From an uncultured Prevotellaceae bacterium (GTDB taxonomy: Bacteria > Bacteroidota > Bacteroidia > Bacteroidales > Bacteroidaceae): a DNA stretch of 64,000 bases. The stretch is taken from NCBI GenBank assembly GCA_946406435.1, contig CAMJKP010000013.1:1-64000 (forward strand). Reading direction: 5' to 3'. A program made the position numbers and the translations under genes. The notes under the pieces were generated by a model. The model saw only the letters and a program-made list of their open reading frames with translations. It was not told the DNA's origin and ran no database searches. Below are positions 28,648 through 37,652 of this stretch, one piece after another (position 1 is the first letter of the stretch; every line of letters starts with the position of its first letter).

Positions 28648-30831
28648 TTATTTCTTCAGCCGTAGCACGCCAACTGAGTTCTCTGGCATCGTGAAGGTGA
28701 AGGATGACTGTACTGTGCCGAGGAATTCTGTTTTTGGCGTAATGGCCTCTGAATAGTTGAAATCGGCAGGTGCATCTGGATGAGAGGAATAGTAATTCTG
28801 ATCGCCCTGATTCTTGATGTTCGTATCGTGTGCGGTCATGAATTCTATTTCTGCGGTATAGCTATCTGTTGTGTTTAGACTGACATTGATAAGCTTGTCC
28901 TTCGCCTCAGCATTCACAAACTTCAGATATATGGTACCAGTCTTGGTATCAATGGTAGGCGAGGTGTAGATGCTTCCGTCAACTTCGCTGCCATTTAATA
29001 CTTCCTGATATTTCAGGGCACGATTGCCTCCTATTGAGAATAACTTCTGATAATAATAGTTAGTGGTGCGCCACAGACCTCGATTGTCGAACCAGATGAG
29101 GTTAGAGTTCCACTTGTTGTAACCTTTCTTGCAGAAGAGTGGGGCATAGGCTGCCATCACCACCATGTCGGAGTTACGCTCCAGACTAAGCCAATAGGCA
29201 GCTTCGGCGAGAGTGGAACGATAGGCGTTGTTGGTGTTGTTGTTGGCAAACTCACCTACAAACACACGAGTTGGACGGCTACGGTCGTAGGTTAGCCCCT
29301 GACCACCACGTTTTGAATCTGGTGCATAACGGCTTCCCTGACTTAAGAACCAGTCATCACCTTTGTAGTAGTGCTCATCAACATACGTGTCGGGATATTT
29401 CTCGTCGATTTCTGCATAGTTGTTATCGAACTCACGTCCAGCTTCGCGGGCACCGGCAGTCGAGATAATGATGATGTCTGGATATTGCGCCTTGATGGCC
29501 TTGTACATGATGTCGAAACGCTCCCAGAACTCTTTGCCTTGATTCTCATTGCCCATACCGAGATATTTAAGATTGAATGGCGCTGGATGTCCCATATCTG
29601 CACGCATCTTACCCCATTTGGTCGTTATGTCACCGTTACAGAACTCAATAAGGTCGAGAGCGTCCTTCACGAATATATCATGGAAACGCTGACGGTCGGC
29701 CTCGGTTTCAAGCGGTGCAATATACGAATGACGCACAAACTGACAGGTAACGCCATTGTTGAGTACTGGTAGCGGAGTGGCACCAAGTGCTTCAGCCATA
29801 AGGAAATACTCATAGAAGTCTACATATTGCGAGGTCCAGTATCCCCAGTGGTTGCGGAAACCGAGACGTTCTTCGGGCTTACCTATGCTGTTCTTCCAAA
29901 ACACCTGTCCGAAATAGTTCGGGCCCTCTGATGCACAGCCGCCAGGAAAACGCATGAACTTCGGATTCAGGGCTGCAAGAGCCTCCATCATATCCTTGCG
30001 CAACGGACCGTTCTTGCCGTTATTCCACAGCTTTGATGCTTCTGGCAACAATGTCACGAAATCAAGAAAGAATGTACCTTCCTTATCGCCAGCAATCACC
30101 ATTCGGCTGTCCTTTGTACGTAGAGCTTTCAGCTTACCAGTATATTTCTTCCACGCATCCTTCAGCTTTGGCAGTTGGATGACGTTCGAGTTTATGTTTC
30201 CATCAATATCCTCAAGCCAAACACTTACCTTGCCCTTATATTTCTCGCCCTGCAGATAGAGACCGAGGTCATAGCTAACATCTGCCTCTACAGCCAACGA
30301 AGGACGCTGGGTGTTGTTGCTGTATATTGCCCCACGATCACGTGAGCTTGGGGCAATACCATAACCGTTGGCTGCAATGCCATAGCCTGCACCGGCTTTC
30401 TCTATGTCGAAGCGAACGCAATACTGCACGTAACGCTGCTCATCATCGTATTTGTCGTTGGGATCGTAATCGTAATAGCGCTCAAACTTTGGAACAAGCG
30501 GATGATCGCTCACGGCATGAGCCTGACCTACGGCGCCATCTTTACTCACAATTGTCCATCCAAAGAATATAGTGTCGCTCTGAGAAAACTCATTTGCAGG
30601 ACCGTCAGGCACGTTATAGGCTTGAAACGAGTTGTTTTGTATCATCTGTGCACAGATGCCACCATCAAGTGATTGGTTGATGTCCTCGAAGAATATGCCG
30701 CTGAGCGTAGGACTAATCTCTATGCCCAGAGTCTTGGTGTCGATACTCAGATGTCGTGTCCCCGTTTGTGCAGAAATAGGTTCAAACACCATAGCTAATA
30801 GCAAGGTCGATGTTATTAGATGTTTTCTCAT
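28648..30831 (-). CDS. GH51 alpha-L-arabinofuranosidase
   Basis: A 727-residue secreted arabinofuranosidase. The start at 30831 (MRKHLITSTL) is chosen: it gives a clean signal peptide ending PISAQ (residue ~22), and the longer frame to 30936 would begin inside and upstream of the promoter at 30886-30917. Catalytic residues are acid/base Glu429 (GMGNENQGKE) and nucleophile Glu527 (RVFVGEFANN); an N-terminal CBM4-like sandwich (about 90-265) precedes the barrel, and a C-terminal beta-sandwich ends the protein. It is only distantly like the GH51 at 20710, hence likely different linkage preference. A dyad at 30864-30883 lies at its transcription start. Confidence 0.92.
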   Translation of the reverse strand: MRKHLITSTLLLAMVFEPISAQTGTRHLSIDTKTLGIEISPTLSGIFFEDINQSLDGGICAQMIQNNSFQAYNVPDGPANEFSQSDTIFFGWTIVSKDGAVGQAHAVSDHPLVPKFERYYDYDPNDKYDDEQRYVQYCVRFDIEKAGAGYGIAANGYGIAPSSRDRGAIYSNNTQRPSLAVEADVSYDLGLYLQGEKYKGKVSVWLEDIDGNINSNVIQLPKLKDAWKKYTGKLKALRTKDSRMVIAGDKEGTFFLDFVTLLPEASKLWNNGKNGPLRKDMMEALAALNPKFMRFPGGCASEGPNYFGQVFWKNSIGKPEERLGFRNHWGYWTSQYVDFYEYFLMAEALGATPLPVLNNGVTCQFVRHSYIAPLETEADRQRFHDIFVKDALDLIEFCNGDITTKWGKMRADMGHPAPFNLKYLGMGNENQGKEFWERFDIMYKAIKAQYPDIIIISTAGAREAGREFDNNYAEIDEKYPDTYVDEHYYKGDDWFLSQGSRYAPDSKRGGQGLTYDRSRPTRVFVGEFANNNTNNAYRSTLAEAAYWLSLERNSDMVVMAAYAPLFCKKGYNKWNSNLIWFDNRGLWRTTNYYYQKLFSIGGNRALKYQEVLNGSEVDGSIYTSPTIDTKTGTIYLKFVNAEAKDKLINVSLNTTDSYTAEIEFMTAHDTNIKNQGDQNYYSSHPDAPADFNYSEAITPKTEFLGTVQSSFTFTMPENSVGVLRLKK

Positions 30832-30863
30832 ATTTCGGAATAAATATTGTTTAGATAGTTTCG

Positions 30864-30883
30864 TTCTGATTGTAACATCAGAA
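30864..30883. promoter_or_regulatory. Operator-like dyad at the GH51 transcription start
   Basis: TTCTGAT, 6-nt spacer, ATCAGAA directly downstream of the -7 element. It could be a repressor site or the stem of a short 5' hairpin. Confidence 0.5.
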
Positions 30884-30885
30884 TG

Positions 30886-30917
30886 CAAAACTACAAAATA
30901 AACTCGACATTCACAAA
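30886..30917 (-). promoter_or_regulatory. Promoter of the smaller GH51 gene
   Basis: TTTG (30914-30917), 20-nt spacer, TAGTTTTG (30886-30893) on the minus strand. The predicted start near 30880 supports the start codon at 30831. Confidence 0.75.
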
Positions 30918-30963
30918 TGAAACCGTTGGAAATCAAATAGAATTAACCACTTTACTTGAAAAA

Positions 30964-31788
30964 TTAACATATCTGCAAACGCTCTCGTACATACCGCACG
31001 CTGGCAACGTATTCCTCATCGGTGGTGAGGTGTTCGATGATCATTGGCATGTTAGGGTTCTCGGCGTTTGCCAATTGGGCATAGAGATTGATATCCAGCG
31101 TACCCTCGCCACAGGCACACTCCTGAAGTTGGAATGTGTATTCAGGCTTAAGCAGAATATCCTTCAGATGACAACTGACAATGGTGCCGTGAAGTTTCTC
31201 GAAACACTCTCTGAGAAACTCATCATTGTAAAAATATCTCTGAGGTGTGGTAATCATATTGACTACATCGAGATGGGTTGCGAACTCCGTGCGGTCAACA
31301 TCCTCTATCAGGCGCAGATACTCATCTGGACTGCTGGGTATCATCCAAGGCATCGACTCTATACAGAATTTTGTATGCTGAGGTCGGGCGGTATCAATAA
31401 TCTGACGGATCATCTTGACTGCCATATCCCACAACTCACGACTGAAATTCTTGCGATAACCGCCATCCCATCGGGGACCATAAGGGGTACCCACCACATT
31501 CACGCAACAGGTAGCACCAATGGCATCAGCCATGCGGAGTTGGCGGACTGCATAGTCAATCCACTTCTGACGTTCGTCGGAATCGGCAGCCAATGTATTA
31601 CGCCAAACCCCCACTTCTGCGATAGTCAATCCAGCCTCGTCGGCAGCCTTCTTATATGCCATAAACACATCCTCCCCATCATCACAAGTGACGGGAAAAT
31701 TCACAGTCTCAAGCCCTAAGGCTTTATGCTTGGCAGCCCACTCTTCAGGTGAACTATGCTGTAACGATGATGATATTCCCAGATACAT
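30964..31788 (-). CDS. Xylose-isomerase-like TIM-barrel sugar isomerase/epimerase
   Basis: A 274-residue protein of the AP-endonuclease-2/sugar isomerase superfamily. Expected metal ligands are visible: Glu in FCIESMPW (about 142-149), Asp/His in ATHLDVVNM (about 170-178), His in IVSCHLKD (about 207-214) and Glu in PMIIEHL near residue 245. It is cytosolic. Its ATG shares one base with the stop of the FMN oxidoreductase gene (31788), showing translational coupling in the transporter operon. It likely isomerises or epimerises a pentose or sugar-acid imported by the MFS protein; the exact sugar cannot be told. Confidence 0.82.
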   Translation of the reverse strand: MYLGISSSLQHSSPEEWAAKHKALGLETVNFPVTCDDGEDVFMAYKKAADEAGLTIAEVGVWRNTLAADSDERQKWIDYAVRQLRMADAIGATCCVNVVGTPYGPRWDGGYRKNFSRELWDMAVKMIRQIIDTARPQHTKFCIESMPWMIPSSPDEYLRLIEDVDRTEFATHLDVVNMITTPQRYFYNDEFLRECFEKLHGTIVSCHLKDILLKPEYTFQLQECACGEGTLDINLYAQLANAENPNMPMIIEHLTTDEEYVASVRYVRERLQIC

Positions 31789-32672
31789 CAGAACGCCCTC
31801 CTATGAATAATCGTAGCATCCATCTTATCCAATTCGCTCACACCAGTCCTTGCCATCACACCAGCCAGTTCGGCTGTCATCTCATTGATGCGTTGGGCAA
31901 CGGCATCAGCACCGTTTTTAAGCAACGGCATCAGATGACGACCCACAGATACTGCCTTGGCGCCGAGGGCAAGACACTTGTAGGCATCCATACCGCTCTC
32001 TATACCACAATCTACGAACACGGGAATGCTATTGCCCGTGACTGATATGATATCCTGTAGCGCCATCAAAGGGGGTACGGCATATTGAATCATGCCGTGA
32101 TGATGTGACACTACAATGCCCGCACATCCGGCCTTCAGACACTTTTCTGCATCGCGTGGACTAAGCACACCCTTCGCAATAAACGGCACGCCTGCAGCCT
32201 CGACAAACTCTGCCAGTTCTTCTGTCGATTTTGCCTTCATCGGCAGTCCGAACACATTGTCGTAGCCACCCTCGGAATTAAAAGCGTGGTCAATATCCAT
32301 ACCCACAGCGAAACATCCAGTCTTAACTGCATGTTCAATTTTACGCAGCACCTCGCGGTTGTCGGCATGTGGCTTGATAATCTTGATTGTTCGGGCACCT
32401 GTGGCCACAATCTCCTCGAGTTCCTCGTCGCTACCCATACCAACCCAATGTACAGCTCCACTCTGAGCAGCCGCCAGGGCATAGATGGTCATGCCGTTCT
32501 GGGCAGAATTATGCAGATGCGACAAGGCAGCCGTCATAATCGGTGTGCGGAAAGTCTCGCCAAACAGAGTCATCTCTGTGGTCGGAAGGACGGAGTCGAG
32601 ATAACGGGATTCAATCAACAGAGAGTCAAAATAGTCTCTCGTAATCTTGTCGGAATTTGATGTAAATTGCAT
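31788..32672 (-). CDS. FMN-dependent alpha-hydroxy-acid oxidoreductase-like protein
   Basis: A 294-residue TIM-barrel flavoprotein similar to lactate/glycolate oxidases and type 2 isopentenyl-diphosphate isomerase. Seen: PIMTAALSHLHN near the start, the KGVLSPRDAEKCLKAG block (about 164-179) whose Lys normally contacts FMN, the GAKAVSVGRHLM phosphate-binding block near 240-251. The catalytic motif, normally S-N-H-G-G-R, reads SHHHGMIQ here (about 186-193), with the Arg that binds the substrate carboxylate absent. So its reaction may differ from classical members. It is the middle gene of the transporter-isomerase operon (3 bases after the transporter, 1-base overlap with the isomerase). Confidence 0.75.
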   Translation of the reverse strand: MQFTSNSDKITRDYFDSLLIESRYLDSVLPTTEMTLFGETFRTPIMTAALSHLHNSAQNGMTIYALAAAQSGAVHWVGMGSDEELEEIVATGARTIKIIKPHADNREVLRKIEHAVKTGCFAVGMDIDHAFNSEGGYDNVFGLPMKAKSTEELAEFVEAAGVPFIAKGVLSPRDAEKCLKAGCAGIVVSHHHGMIQYAVPPLMALQDIISVTGNSIPVFVDCGIESGMDAYKCLALGAKAVSVGRHLMPLLKNGADAVAQRINEMTAELAGVMARTGVSELDKMDATIIHRRAF

Positions 32673-32675
32673 ATT

Positions 32676-34094
32676 TTAATGTTTAGGTTTTATACTGACG
32701 GCGGCATTCAGCTCATCCATCTTTTCATCAGAAAGCTCATATTTGCCAATTACATAGATAGCCAGAACAAATAGTGCGGCTGGTATCAGCGTGACGAGCC
32801 AGAGTATACCTTGTTCGGCCATCGGTGTCTGCGTAGGCTCGCCAGCTTGGAAACCTACCCAGGCAAGAACAAGTCCAGGAATAACACCACCAAGTGCCAT
32901 ACCTGCCTTCATGAAGATGCAGATGAGGGCGTTCACGATGCCAGCCACACGTCGGCCAGAAGCAAACTCGCTATAAGTTACCACCTCTGGCACAAGCGCC
33001 CACATATAGCCAGTCGCCACAACCACTCCCGTACTTTTTACGAACTGTACTACGAAGAGCAGCGGATATGACTTGAGGCTCTCGACTGACATCATCAGAT
33101 ACATCAGAATCATAGCCACGATGGCGATACCAAGGAACATGCGGAACATGCCGTTTTTGCCTATTCTGTGCTTGATGGCAGGCACCATAGGCATGAAAAT
33201 GAATGCAGGAATAGTGCCGAGCCACATGAACACCGTTGTCATCAGAGGGGTAGCGCCCATATTGAAGGTCATGAAATAAGAGTCTGCGGCGTTGCTGATG
33301 CTCATGGTGGTGAAGGCGATGACAAAGAATATCGATAATACACGAAGGGGACGGTTGCGAACCAACTCCATCCAGAGGTCGCTCACCTTGACCTGCGCAC
33401 TCTCGCTCTTGTCCATCACTATGCGCTCCTTACTCTCGAAAAAGGTGACAATGAGTAGCATCAATCCCACCAATGCGAATATGCTCATGGTGATAAACCA
33501 AGCCTGTCCAGCTTCAGGCGTGTTATATACAGCCTCCATCTCACCCGTCTGGGGATTAAGCACCTTGGGGGCAAAGAGAACAATCACCAACGGCAAGGTC
33601 TTGATTATGAGTCCTGCCAGATTGGCCATAAACATACGTACGCTGGTGAGTATGGTTATTTCATTTGTATCGCGAGTGAGCGACGATCCCAAAGCAGAGT
33701 AGGGGACATTGACAAACGTAAAACTCATGCTCATACCCACATAGGTGATATATGCGTAGAGCAGCGATCCGCTAAAGCCGTTCCAGAAACAGAGTATCGC
33801 AAAAGTCGCCAGTAGCACGGCACCCAATAGCAGCCATGAGCGATATTTGCCCCAACGTGGATGCGATTTATCAACCATCGCCCCAACCATCGGGTCCCAT
33901 ATCACATCGATGATACGGACTACAAGGAACATAACCGCCACAGTAGCCGAATCAAGTCCATAGACATTATTATAATAGAAAAGCAACCAGATACTGACAG
34001 TCTGGTATATCAGATTCTGCGCCATGTCTCCAGAGCAGAATCCGATACGCTCCCGCCATGAGAGCTTGTAACAACCATTGATCACGTTATCCAT
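32676..34094 (-). CDS. MFS sugar transporter, GPH family
   Basis: A 472-residue inner-membrane protein with about 12 hydrophobic segments. The N-terminal LSWRERIGFCSGDMAQNLIYQ and DPMVGAMVDKSHPRWGKYRSW are signatures of the glycoside-pentoside-hexuronide:cation symporters (MelB/XynB-like); the D-x-x-x-G-x-x-x-D pattern lies in helix II/III. It probably imports xylosides, arabinosides or uronides released by the locus enzymes. It is the first gene of a three-gene operon driven by the promoter at 34145-34176. In the absence of SusC/SusD this is the only evident sugar import route in the window. Confidence 0.9.
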   Translation of the reverse strand: MDNVINGCYKLSWRERIGFCSGDMAQNLIYQTVSIWLLFYYNNVYGLDSATVAVMFLVVRIIDVIWDPMVGAMVDKSHPRWGKYRSWLLLGAVLLATFAILCFWNGFSGSLLYAYITYVGMSMSFTFVNVPYSALGSSLTRDTNEITILTSVRMFMANLAGLIIKTLPLVIVLFAPKVLNPQTGEMEAVYNTPEAGQAWFITMSIFALVGLMLLIVTFFESKERIVMDKSESAQVKVSDLWMELVRNRPLRVLSIFFVIAFTTMSISNAADSYFMTFNMGATPLMTTVFMWLGTIPAFIFMPMVPAIKHRIGKNGMFRMFLGIAIVAMILMYLMMSVESLKSYPLLFVVQFVKSTGVVVATGYMWALVPEVVTYSEFASGRRVAGIVNALICIFMKAGMALGGVIPGLVLAWVGFQAGEPTQTPMAEQGILWLVTLIPAALFVLAIYVIGKYELSDEKMDELNAAVSIKPKH

Positions 34095-34144
34095 GTGTAG
34101 GTGTTGAATTTTTTTGTTTCGGCAAATATAGATTTATTTCGGCA

Positions 34145-34176
34145 CAAAGATACAATAAAATGAATGAATCACCAAA
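34145..34176 (-). promoter_or_regulatory. Promoter of the transporter operon
   Basis: TTTG (34173-34176), 20-nt spacer, TATCTTTG (34145-34152). A second TAnnTTTG box (TATATTTG) lies closer to the gene at about 34126-34133. Confidence 0.78.
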
Positions 34177-35225
34177 TTTTATCGACATTATTTATTAACT
34201 GAAATTTTGCTTTAACCAGCCTTTTTCACCCATCTTTATAGAAAATGATAGAAATCCTTTGATGTTATCGGAAAAACAGATAAGCTGGAGTGGTTACTCG
34301 CCACCTCAGCTTTATTTATCGGGTAAGCAATTAAATAAGGATGGGGGCACGAAACGTGACTCAATCGAGGACTCCCTGTTTTAGGGCCTCCTTAAGGACG
34401 CATCAAGATTAGATAACATGAGTTACTTCCTCACGTTCAGTTTTTTTCAGAATTTTGCATAAACATGTACATGGAGACTATAAATACCATCAAACATGTT
34501 GATAATGAGATTGTTAAGAGTATGTACATATTGCTCAAACATATACATGACATGTACATGAGTCGACATGCTCGAATTGTGAATATATCATGTACAACTT
34601 ATGTACATGTTTGGCTAACATATACATGAAGTTAAAGCGTTGTCTAACAAATACTTATATACGCCTTTCCCCCTCCATGTACATGTTTGCGCAAAATTCT
34701 GAAAAAAATCGCACTTGTAATCTCATCATTACAAATGCGATATCCCCTGTCTCTTTTGGGGCCTTCCTTTTACCTCCGCTTCTCCTTCGCTTCAAATCCG
34801 TTCCAAATCCGCTCTTCCTCCGTTCTGCCTTCGCTCCTATGAATGGGAGCTAAATGGGAGTCACATGGGACTTACATGGGAGGAAGAAGGTAGTTACTTA
34901 ATAATGTGAATCCTATGATTCGGTTTTGCTTGATGTGTTTGCGGATAATTCGCACCTTTGGTGCTTGAACTGACACTTGCTTTAGCTTTATAAGCCTGTG
35001 AATAATAATTGCCAATACAATATTGATGAATGGAAAGTATTTTTATCTGCCTTAAATGAAAATCTCATGCAATTTGCGTTGCATGATTATATTCTTTGAG
35101 GTGAATTTTGTTTGATTTGTCTTTAATGTGATAATAATATTATGAGATAGTAATGTTTTGTAACAGCTTAAAAATAAAGAAGATAACCTTCTGTTAAAAA
35201 TGTACTTCAATTTATAAGAGGAATA
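34177..35225. other. Kilobase intergenic region between the glycan locus and the injection system
   Basis: No gene is accepted. It holds an imperfect hairpin with arms around GATAAGCTGGAGTGG and CCACCTCAGCTTTAT (about 34278-34316), the inverted-repeat element at 34441-34708, a further hairpin ATCGCACTTGTAAT / ATTACAAATGCGAT (34708-34741), a CGCTTC-rich tract similar in inverse to that near 24510, and a GCACCTTTGGTGCTTGAACTGACA segment (from about 34950) resembling one near 4334. Confidence 0.55.
34441..34708. repeat. Element with 36-bp terminal inverted repeats and many ACATGTACATG motifs
   Basis: The left end 34441-34476 and right end 34674-34708 are inverse copies with about two mismatches, each holding CATGTACATG next to TTTTGC and TTCAGAA-type ends. 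Between them CATGTACATG, ATGTACATG or CATATACATG recur at least six times in both orientations. No frame is present. It may be a MITE or a multi-site protein-binding region. Confidence 0.7.
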
Positions 35226-35252
35226 AAAAAAACAAAATCGTTTTGTTTTTTT
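35226..35252. promoter_or_regulatory. A/T hairpin before the injection-system promoter
   Basis: AAAAAAACAAAA, TCG loop, TTTTGTTTTTTT forms a 12-bp stem with a T-tract, which could act as a weak terminator insulating the downstream promoter. Confidence 0.45.
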
Positions 35253-35262
35253 AACAATTATT

Positions 35263-35295
35263 TTTGTGCAACAATTGTTTTTTTTAGTACATTTG
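35263..35295 (+). promoter_or_regulatory. Promoter of the DUF4157 gene
   Basis: TTTG (35263-35266), 21-nt spacer, TACATTTG (35288-35295); the leader to the ATG at 35339 is about 37 nt. A perfect AACAATTGTT palindrome lies in the spacer and could be a regulator site. Confidence 0.7.
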
Positions 35296-35338
35296 CATGC
35301 AAAAAGTAACCTATTTCACTAAAACCTAAATTAACAAT

Positions 35339-36487
35339 ATGGATCTAGTATGTCAACATGAGTGCAATGAGAAAGCACAAAAAAGGAATTCTGTAAATGC
35401 GTATCAAGCCACGATGGAACAACCATCGCGAACTATTGTGCATGCAAAACTGGAGATGACCAACCCAGATTCGCAGGAGGAAGCAGAAGCTGATGCCGCT
35501 GCCAATGACATTGTGCAGGGTGGAAAGATTGCACGCTCTATCTTTGCTGGTAGTGCCGGGGGGGGCATATCTGTTTCTTCACAGATGGAAGGTCGTCTGA
35601 ATAGTCTGCAAGGTGGAGGACAGATCATGCCCGACGGTTTGCGTAATATGATGGAACGTGGCTTCAATCGTGATTTCTCACAGGTGCGCCTACATACCGA
35701 CAGCGAAGCTGCCAGTCTCAGCAGCAGCATCCACGCTAAAGCATTTACACATGGCAATGATATCTATTTCAACCAAGGTCAATTCTCTCCTAACACCTCT
35801 GAAGGCCAGAAACTGATGGCTCATGAGTTGACGCATGTGGTGCAAGGAGGGGGAAAGGTAGGAAGAAGTCCTAATTGTGAAGAACATCTATTGAGTGAAG
35901 AGGAAGGTGTAAAAGATAAGGTAATAGAGATTTGTAATAAAGTACTTTCTGTATTAAATGACGGAATGAAGAAATATCTTATTACGAGTGCTTATAAAAA
36001 ATATGTTTCAGCATCTCCTGGCATTTGGGATTGTGATTTATTTTGTAATAAAGTAAAACAACTTCTCATAGATCTAAAAATGAATGTGAATGATTTGCCT
36101 ATGAAAGTATGTAATGATTCTAAATATGTCAGGTCTGATGGTGAGGAGTTTCCTGTTATATGTGAAACGACAGGGGCTAACCATAGCATCGAAACAATAA
36201 CTTGCTATAATCCATATATAAATAGTGTTGAAAATTTAGACAAAGCATTTACTATTATTCACGAATTTACTCATATGTGGGTAGACTCCAAGGATGATTG
36301 CTATTGGTCGGTGTCTGAAAACAACAAACTTTATTGTGGAAATAATAATATAGATAGGGGAAATGTGGCTAGTGCTATAGAATATTTTGTCAAGAATTTA
36401 TATAATGGGAATACTCCTTTGACTTCTATGAAGAATGTTCCTATAAATTTGGGTGAGAGGCAAGAGGCTACTCCCGTTAAAGAATGA
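35339..36487 (+). CDS. DUF4157 protein with C-terminal aspzincin-like metallopeptidase region (candidate injected effector)
   Basis: A 382-residue protein. Residues ~97-170 are the DUF4157 ('eCIS core') domain: PDGLRNMMERGFNRDFSQVR, VRLHTD, the AKAFTHGNDIYFN block and AHELTHVVQ (HExxH at 162-166). DUF4157 is the domain most typical of cargo in extracellular injection systems (family knowledge). The C-terminal half is separate: IIHEFTH (HExxH at 308-312), then DSKDD (316-320), Tyr322 and ASAIEYFV (EYF at 348-350), a layout like M35 aspzincins. The N-terminal 70 residues lack a signal peptide and are Ala/Gly/Gln-rich. It precedes the structural genes and has its own promoter. Cargo role is inferred from context. 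Confidence 0.8.
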   Translation: MDLVCQHECNEKAQKRNSVNAYQATMEQPSRTIVHAKLEMTNPDSQEEAEADAAANDIVQGGKIARSIFAGSAGGGISVSSQMEGRLNSLQGGGQIMPDGLRNMMERGFNRDFSQVRLHTDSEAASLSSSIHAKAFTHGNDIYFNQGQFSPNTSEGQKLMAHELTHVVQGGGKVGRSPNCEEHLLSEEEGVKDKVIEICNKVLSVLNDGMKKYLITSAYKKYVSASPGIWDCDLFCNKVKQLLIDLKMNVNDLPMKVCNDSKYVRSDGEEFPVICETTGANHSIETITCYNPYINSVENLDKAFTIIHEFTHMWVDSKDDCYWSVSENNKLYCGNNNIDRGNVASAIEYFVKNLYNGNTPLTSMKNVPINLGERQEATPVKE

Positions 36488-37012
36488 TACATTTATGCAT
36501 ACTATTCTCACATCTGTACAAAAACGACTCATTAGGGCTGTGTTTTGATTTCTACTTTGATGTAAGCCGTCGGCATCTCGTGTCATAACGTGAGAAATTA
36601 GAGTGCAGCAATACGTTCTTCCTACCATTTTGGGGGAGTGTATCACGGTACGTTGTGGACAGAAAAATGGGAATTCTTACCATTGGTTATGGGAGAAACC
36701 AAACAGACCTTTTGAATCTGATTTCAGACGTGATTCATTGAAATAGTCCTTTGACTGTACACATATGGCATTTATTGAGTGTTTTTACTTTAAACGATGG
36801 TATGAAAGTAATAAGGACTTCAAGCAGTAGGAATTGACAGCCTGTGTCACAGCCGATGCAAAAAAATATAATGAATGTCCCCGAGACATAGGGGAAGTAA
36901 ACCTGTATGTCTAAGGGCGCAAAGTGTTGTTGCCACTTAGAAATAAGCGTGGCAAGCCCGTCTGCATATCAAAGTCATACTTACATTACTGTGTTTTTAT
37001 ATTTTACCTAAT
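36488..37012 (+). pseudogene. Gap with decayed coding traces
   Basis: About 525 bases without an intact gene. A 24-codon frame at 36667-36741 (start GILTIGYGRN) resembles the beginning of DUF488 proteins and then stops. A frame from 36765 reads on nearly to 37010 with two internal stops and gives protein-like segments (ELTACVTADAKKYNECP, GRKVLLPLRNKRGKP) that I cannot assign. It looks like debris of one or two genes lost between the effector and the structural operon, perhaps an earlier cargo or immunity slot. Confidence 0.35.
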
Positions 37013-37597
37013 ATGCTTACCATTCTAACATCTATACAAAATTATCTTAAAACCTCCTTTCGTGAAAAGGAATCGGTGGAGCAAAACTTCGATAATGTCA
37101 ACGTCACTCTTGCCCCTATCAAGAAAGATGGGCAGGAGGAAGGGGATGATATTACGATTTCACTGCTTCGCATTGAAGAGGAGACATCTCGAAAACCTCA
37201 AAATGTTTATCATTATAATAAAGATGAAGACAAAATGATAAAAAAAACAAACCCAGACGTTTGTCTCAATCTGTATGTCCTCATCGTTTCTCATGCTCAA
37301 AACTACGAGACGGCTCTGCTGGAGATTTCAAAAGTCATCTACTGGATGAACAGTTTCCAGAGCAAGGATTGCCTTGTAGAACTGCATACCCTTTCTGCCG
37401 AACAAAACAATAGTCTCTGGCAGACGCTTGGCACGGAAATCAGACCTGCCGTTGTATATAAAGTGAGAATGTTGACCATTGGCAGCGAGATCCTTGAGGA
37501 ATCATGTTCTGTGGTTCGTTCTGGCGAGGATGGCAAACCTGTTCATTTCAGCGACAATTCGGGTGTGCGGTCAGAGGAAGAGATTTCAAATCAGTAG
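37013..37597 (+). CDS. DUF4255 (Pvc16/Afp16-like) tail terminator protein
   Basis: A 194-residue protein matching the Pvc16_N/DUF4255 family, which caps the distal end of the sheath and tube in contractile injection systems. Seen: the start MLTILTSIQNYLKTSFRE, VTLAPIKKDGQEEGDDITISLLRIEEE (beta hairpin, given here only by position ~32-57), LNLYVLIVSHAQNYETALLEIS, VIYWMNSF and the late VYKVRMLTIGS. The C-terminal 30 residues are acidic and disordered-looking. It opens the structural operon; the next gene (sheath) starts 55 bases on. Confidence 0.85.
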   Translation: MLTILTSIQNYLKTSFREKESVEQNFDNVNVTLAPIKKDGQEEGDDITISLLRIEEETSRKPQNVYHYNKDEDKMIKKTNPDVCLNLYVLIVSHAQNYETALLEISKVIYWMNSFQSKDCLVELHTLSAEQNNSLWQTLGTEIRPAVVYKVRMLTIGSEILEESCSVVRSGEDGKPVHFSDNSGVRSEEEISNQ

Positions 37598-37652
37598 AAA
37601 TAGTAAACGCTAAACAATGTTTTTTTATAAACCTAATAATTAAATTTTTTAT

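Noticed and set aside
30883..31719. Long 278-residue plus-strand frame
   Set aside because: It is antisense to the sugar isomerase gene, which has clear metal-binding motifs and translational coupling.
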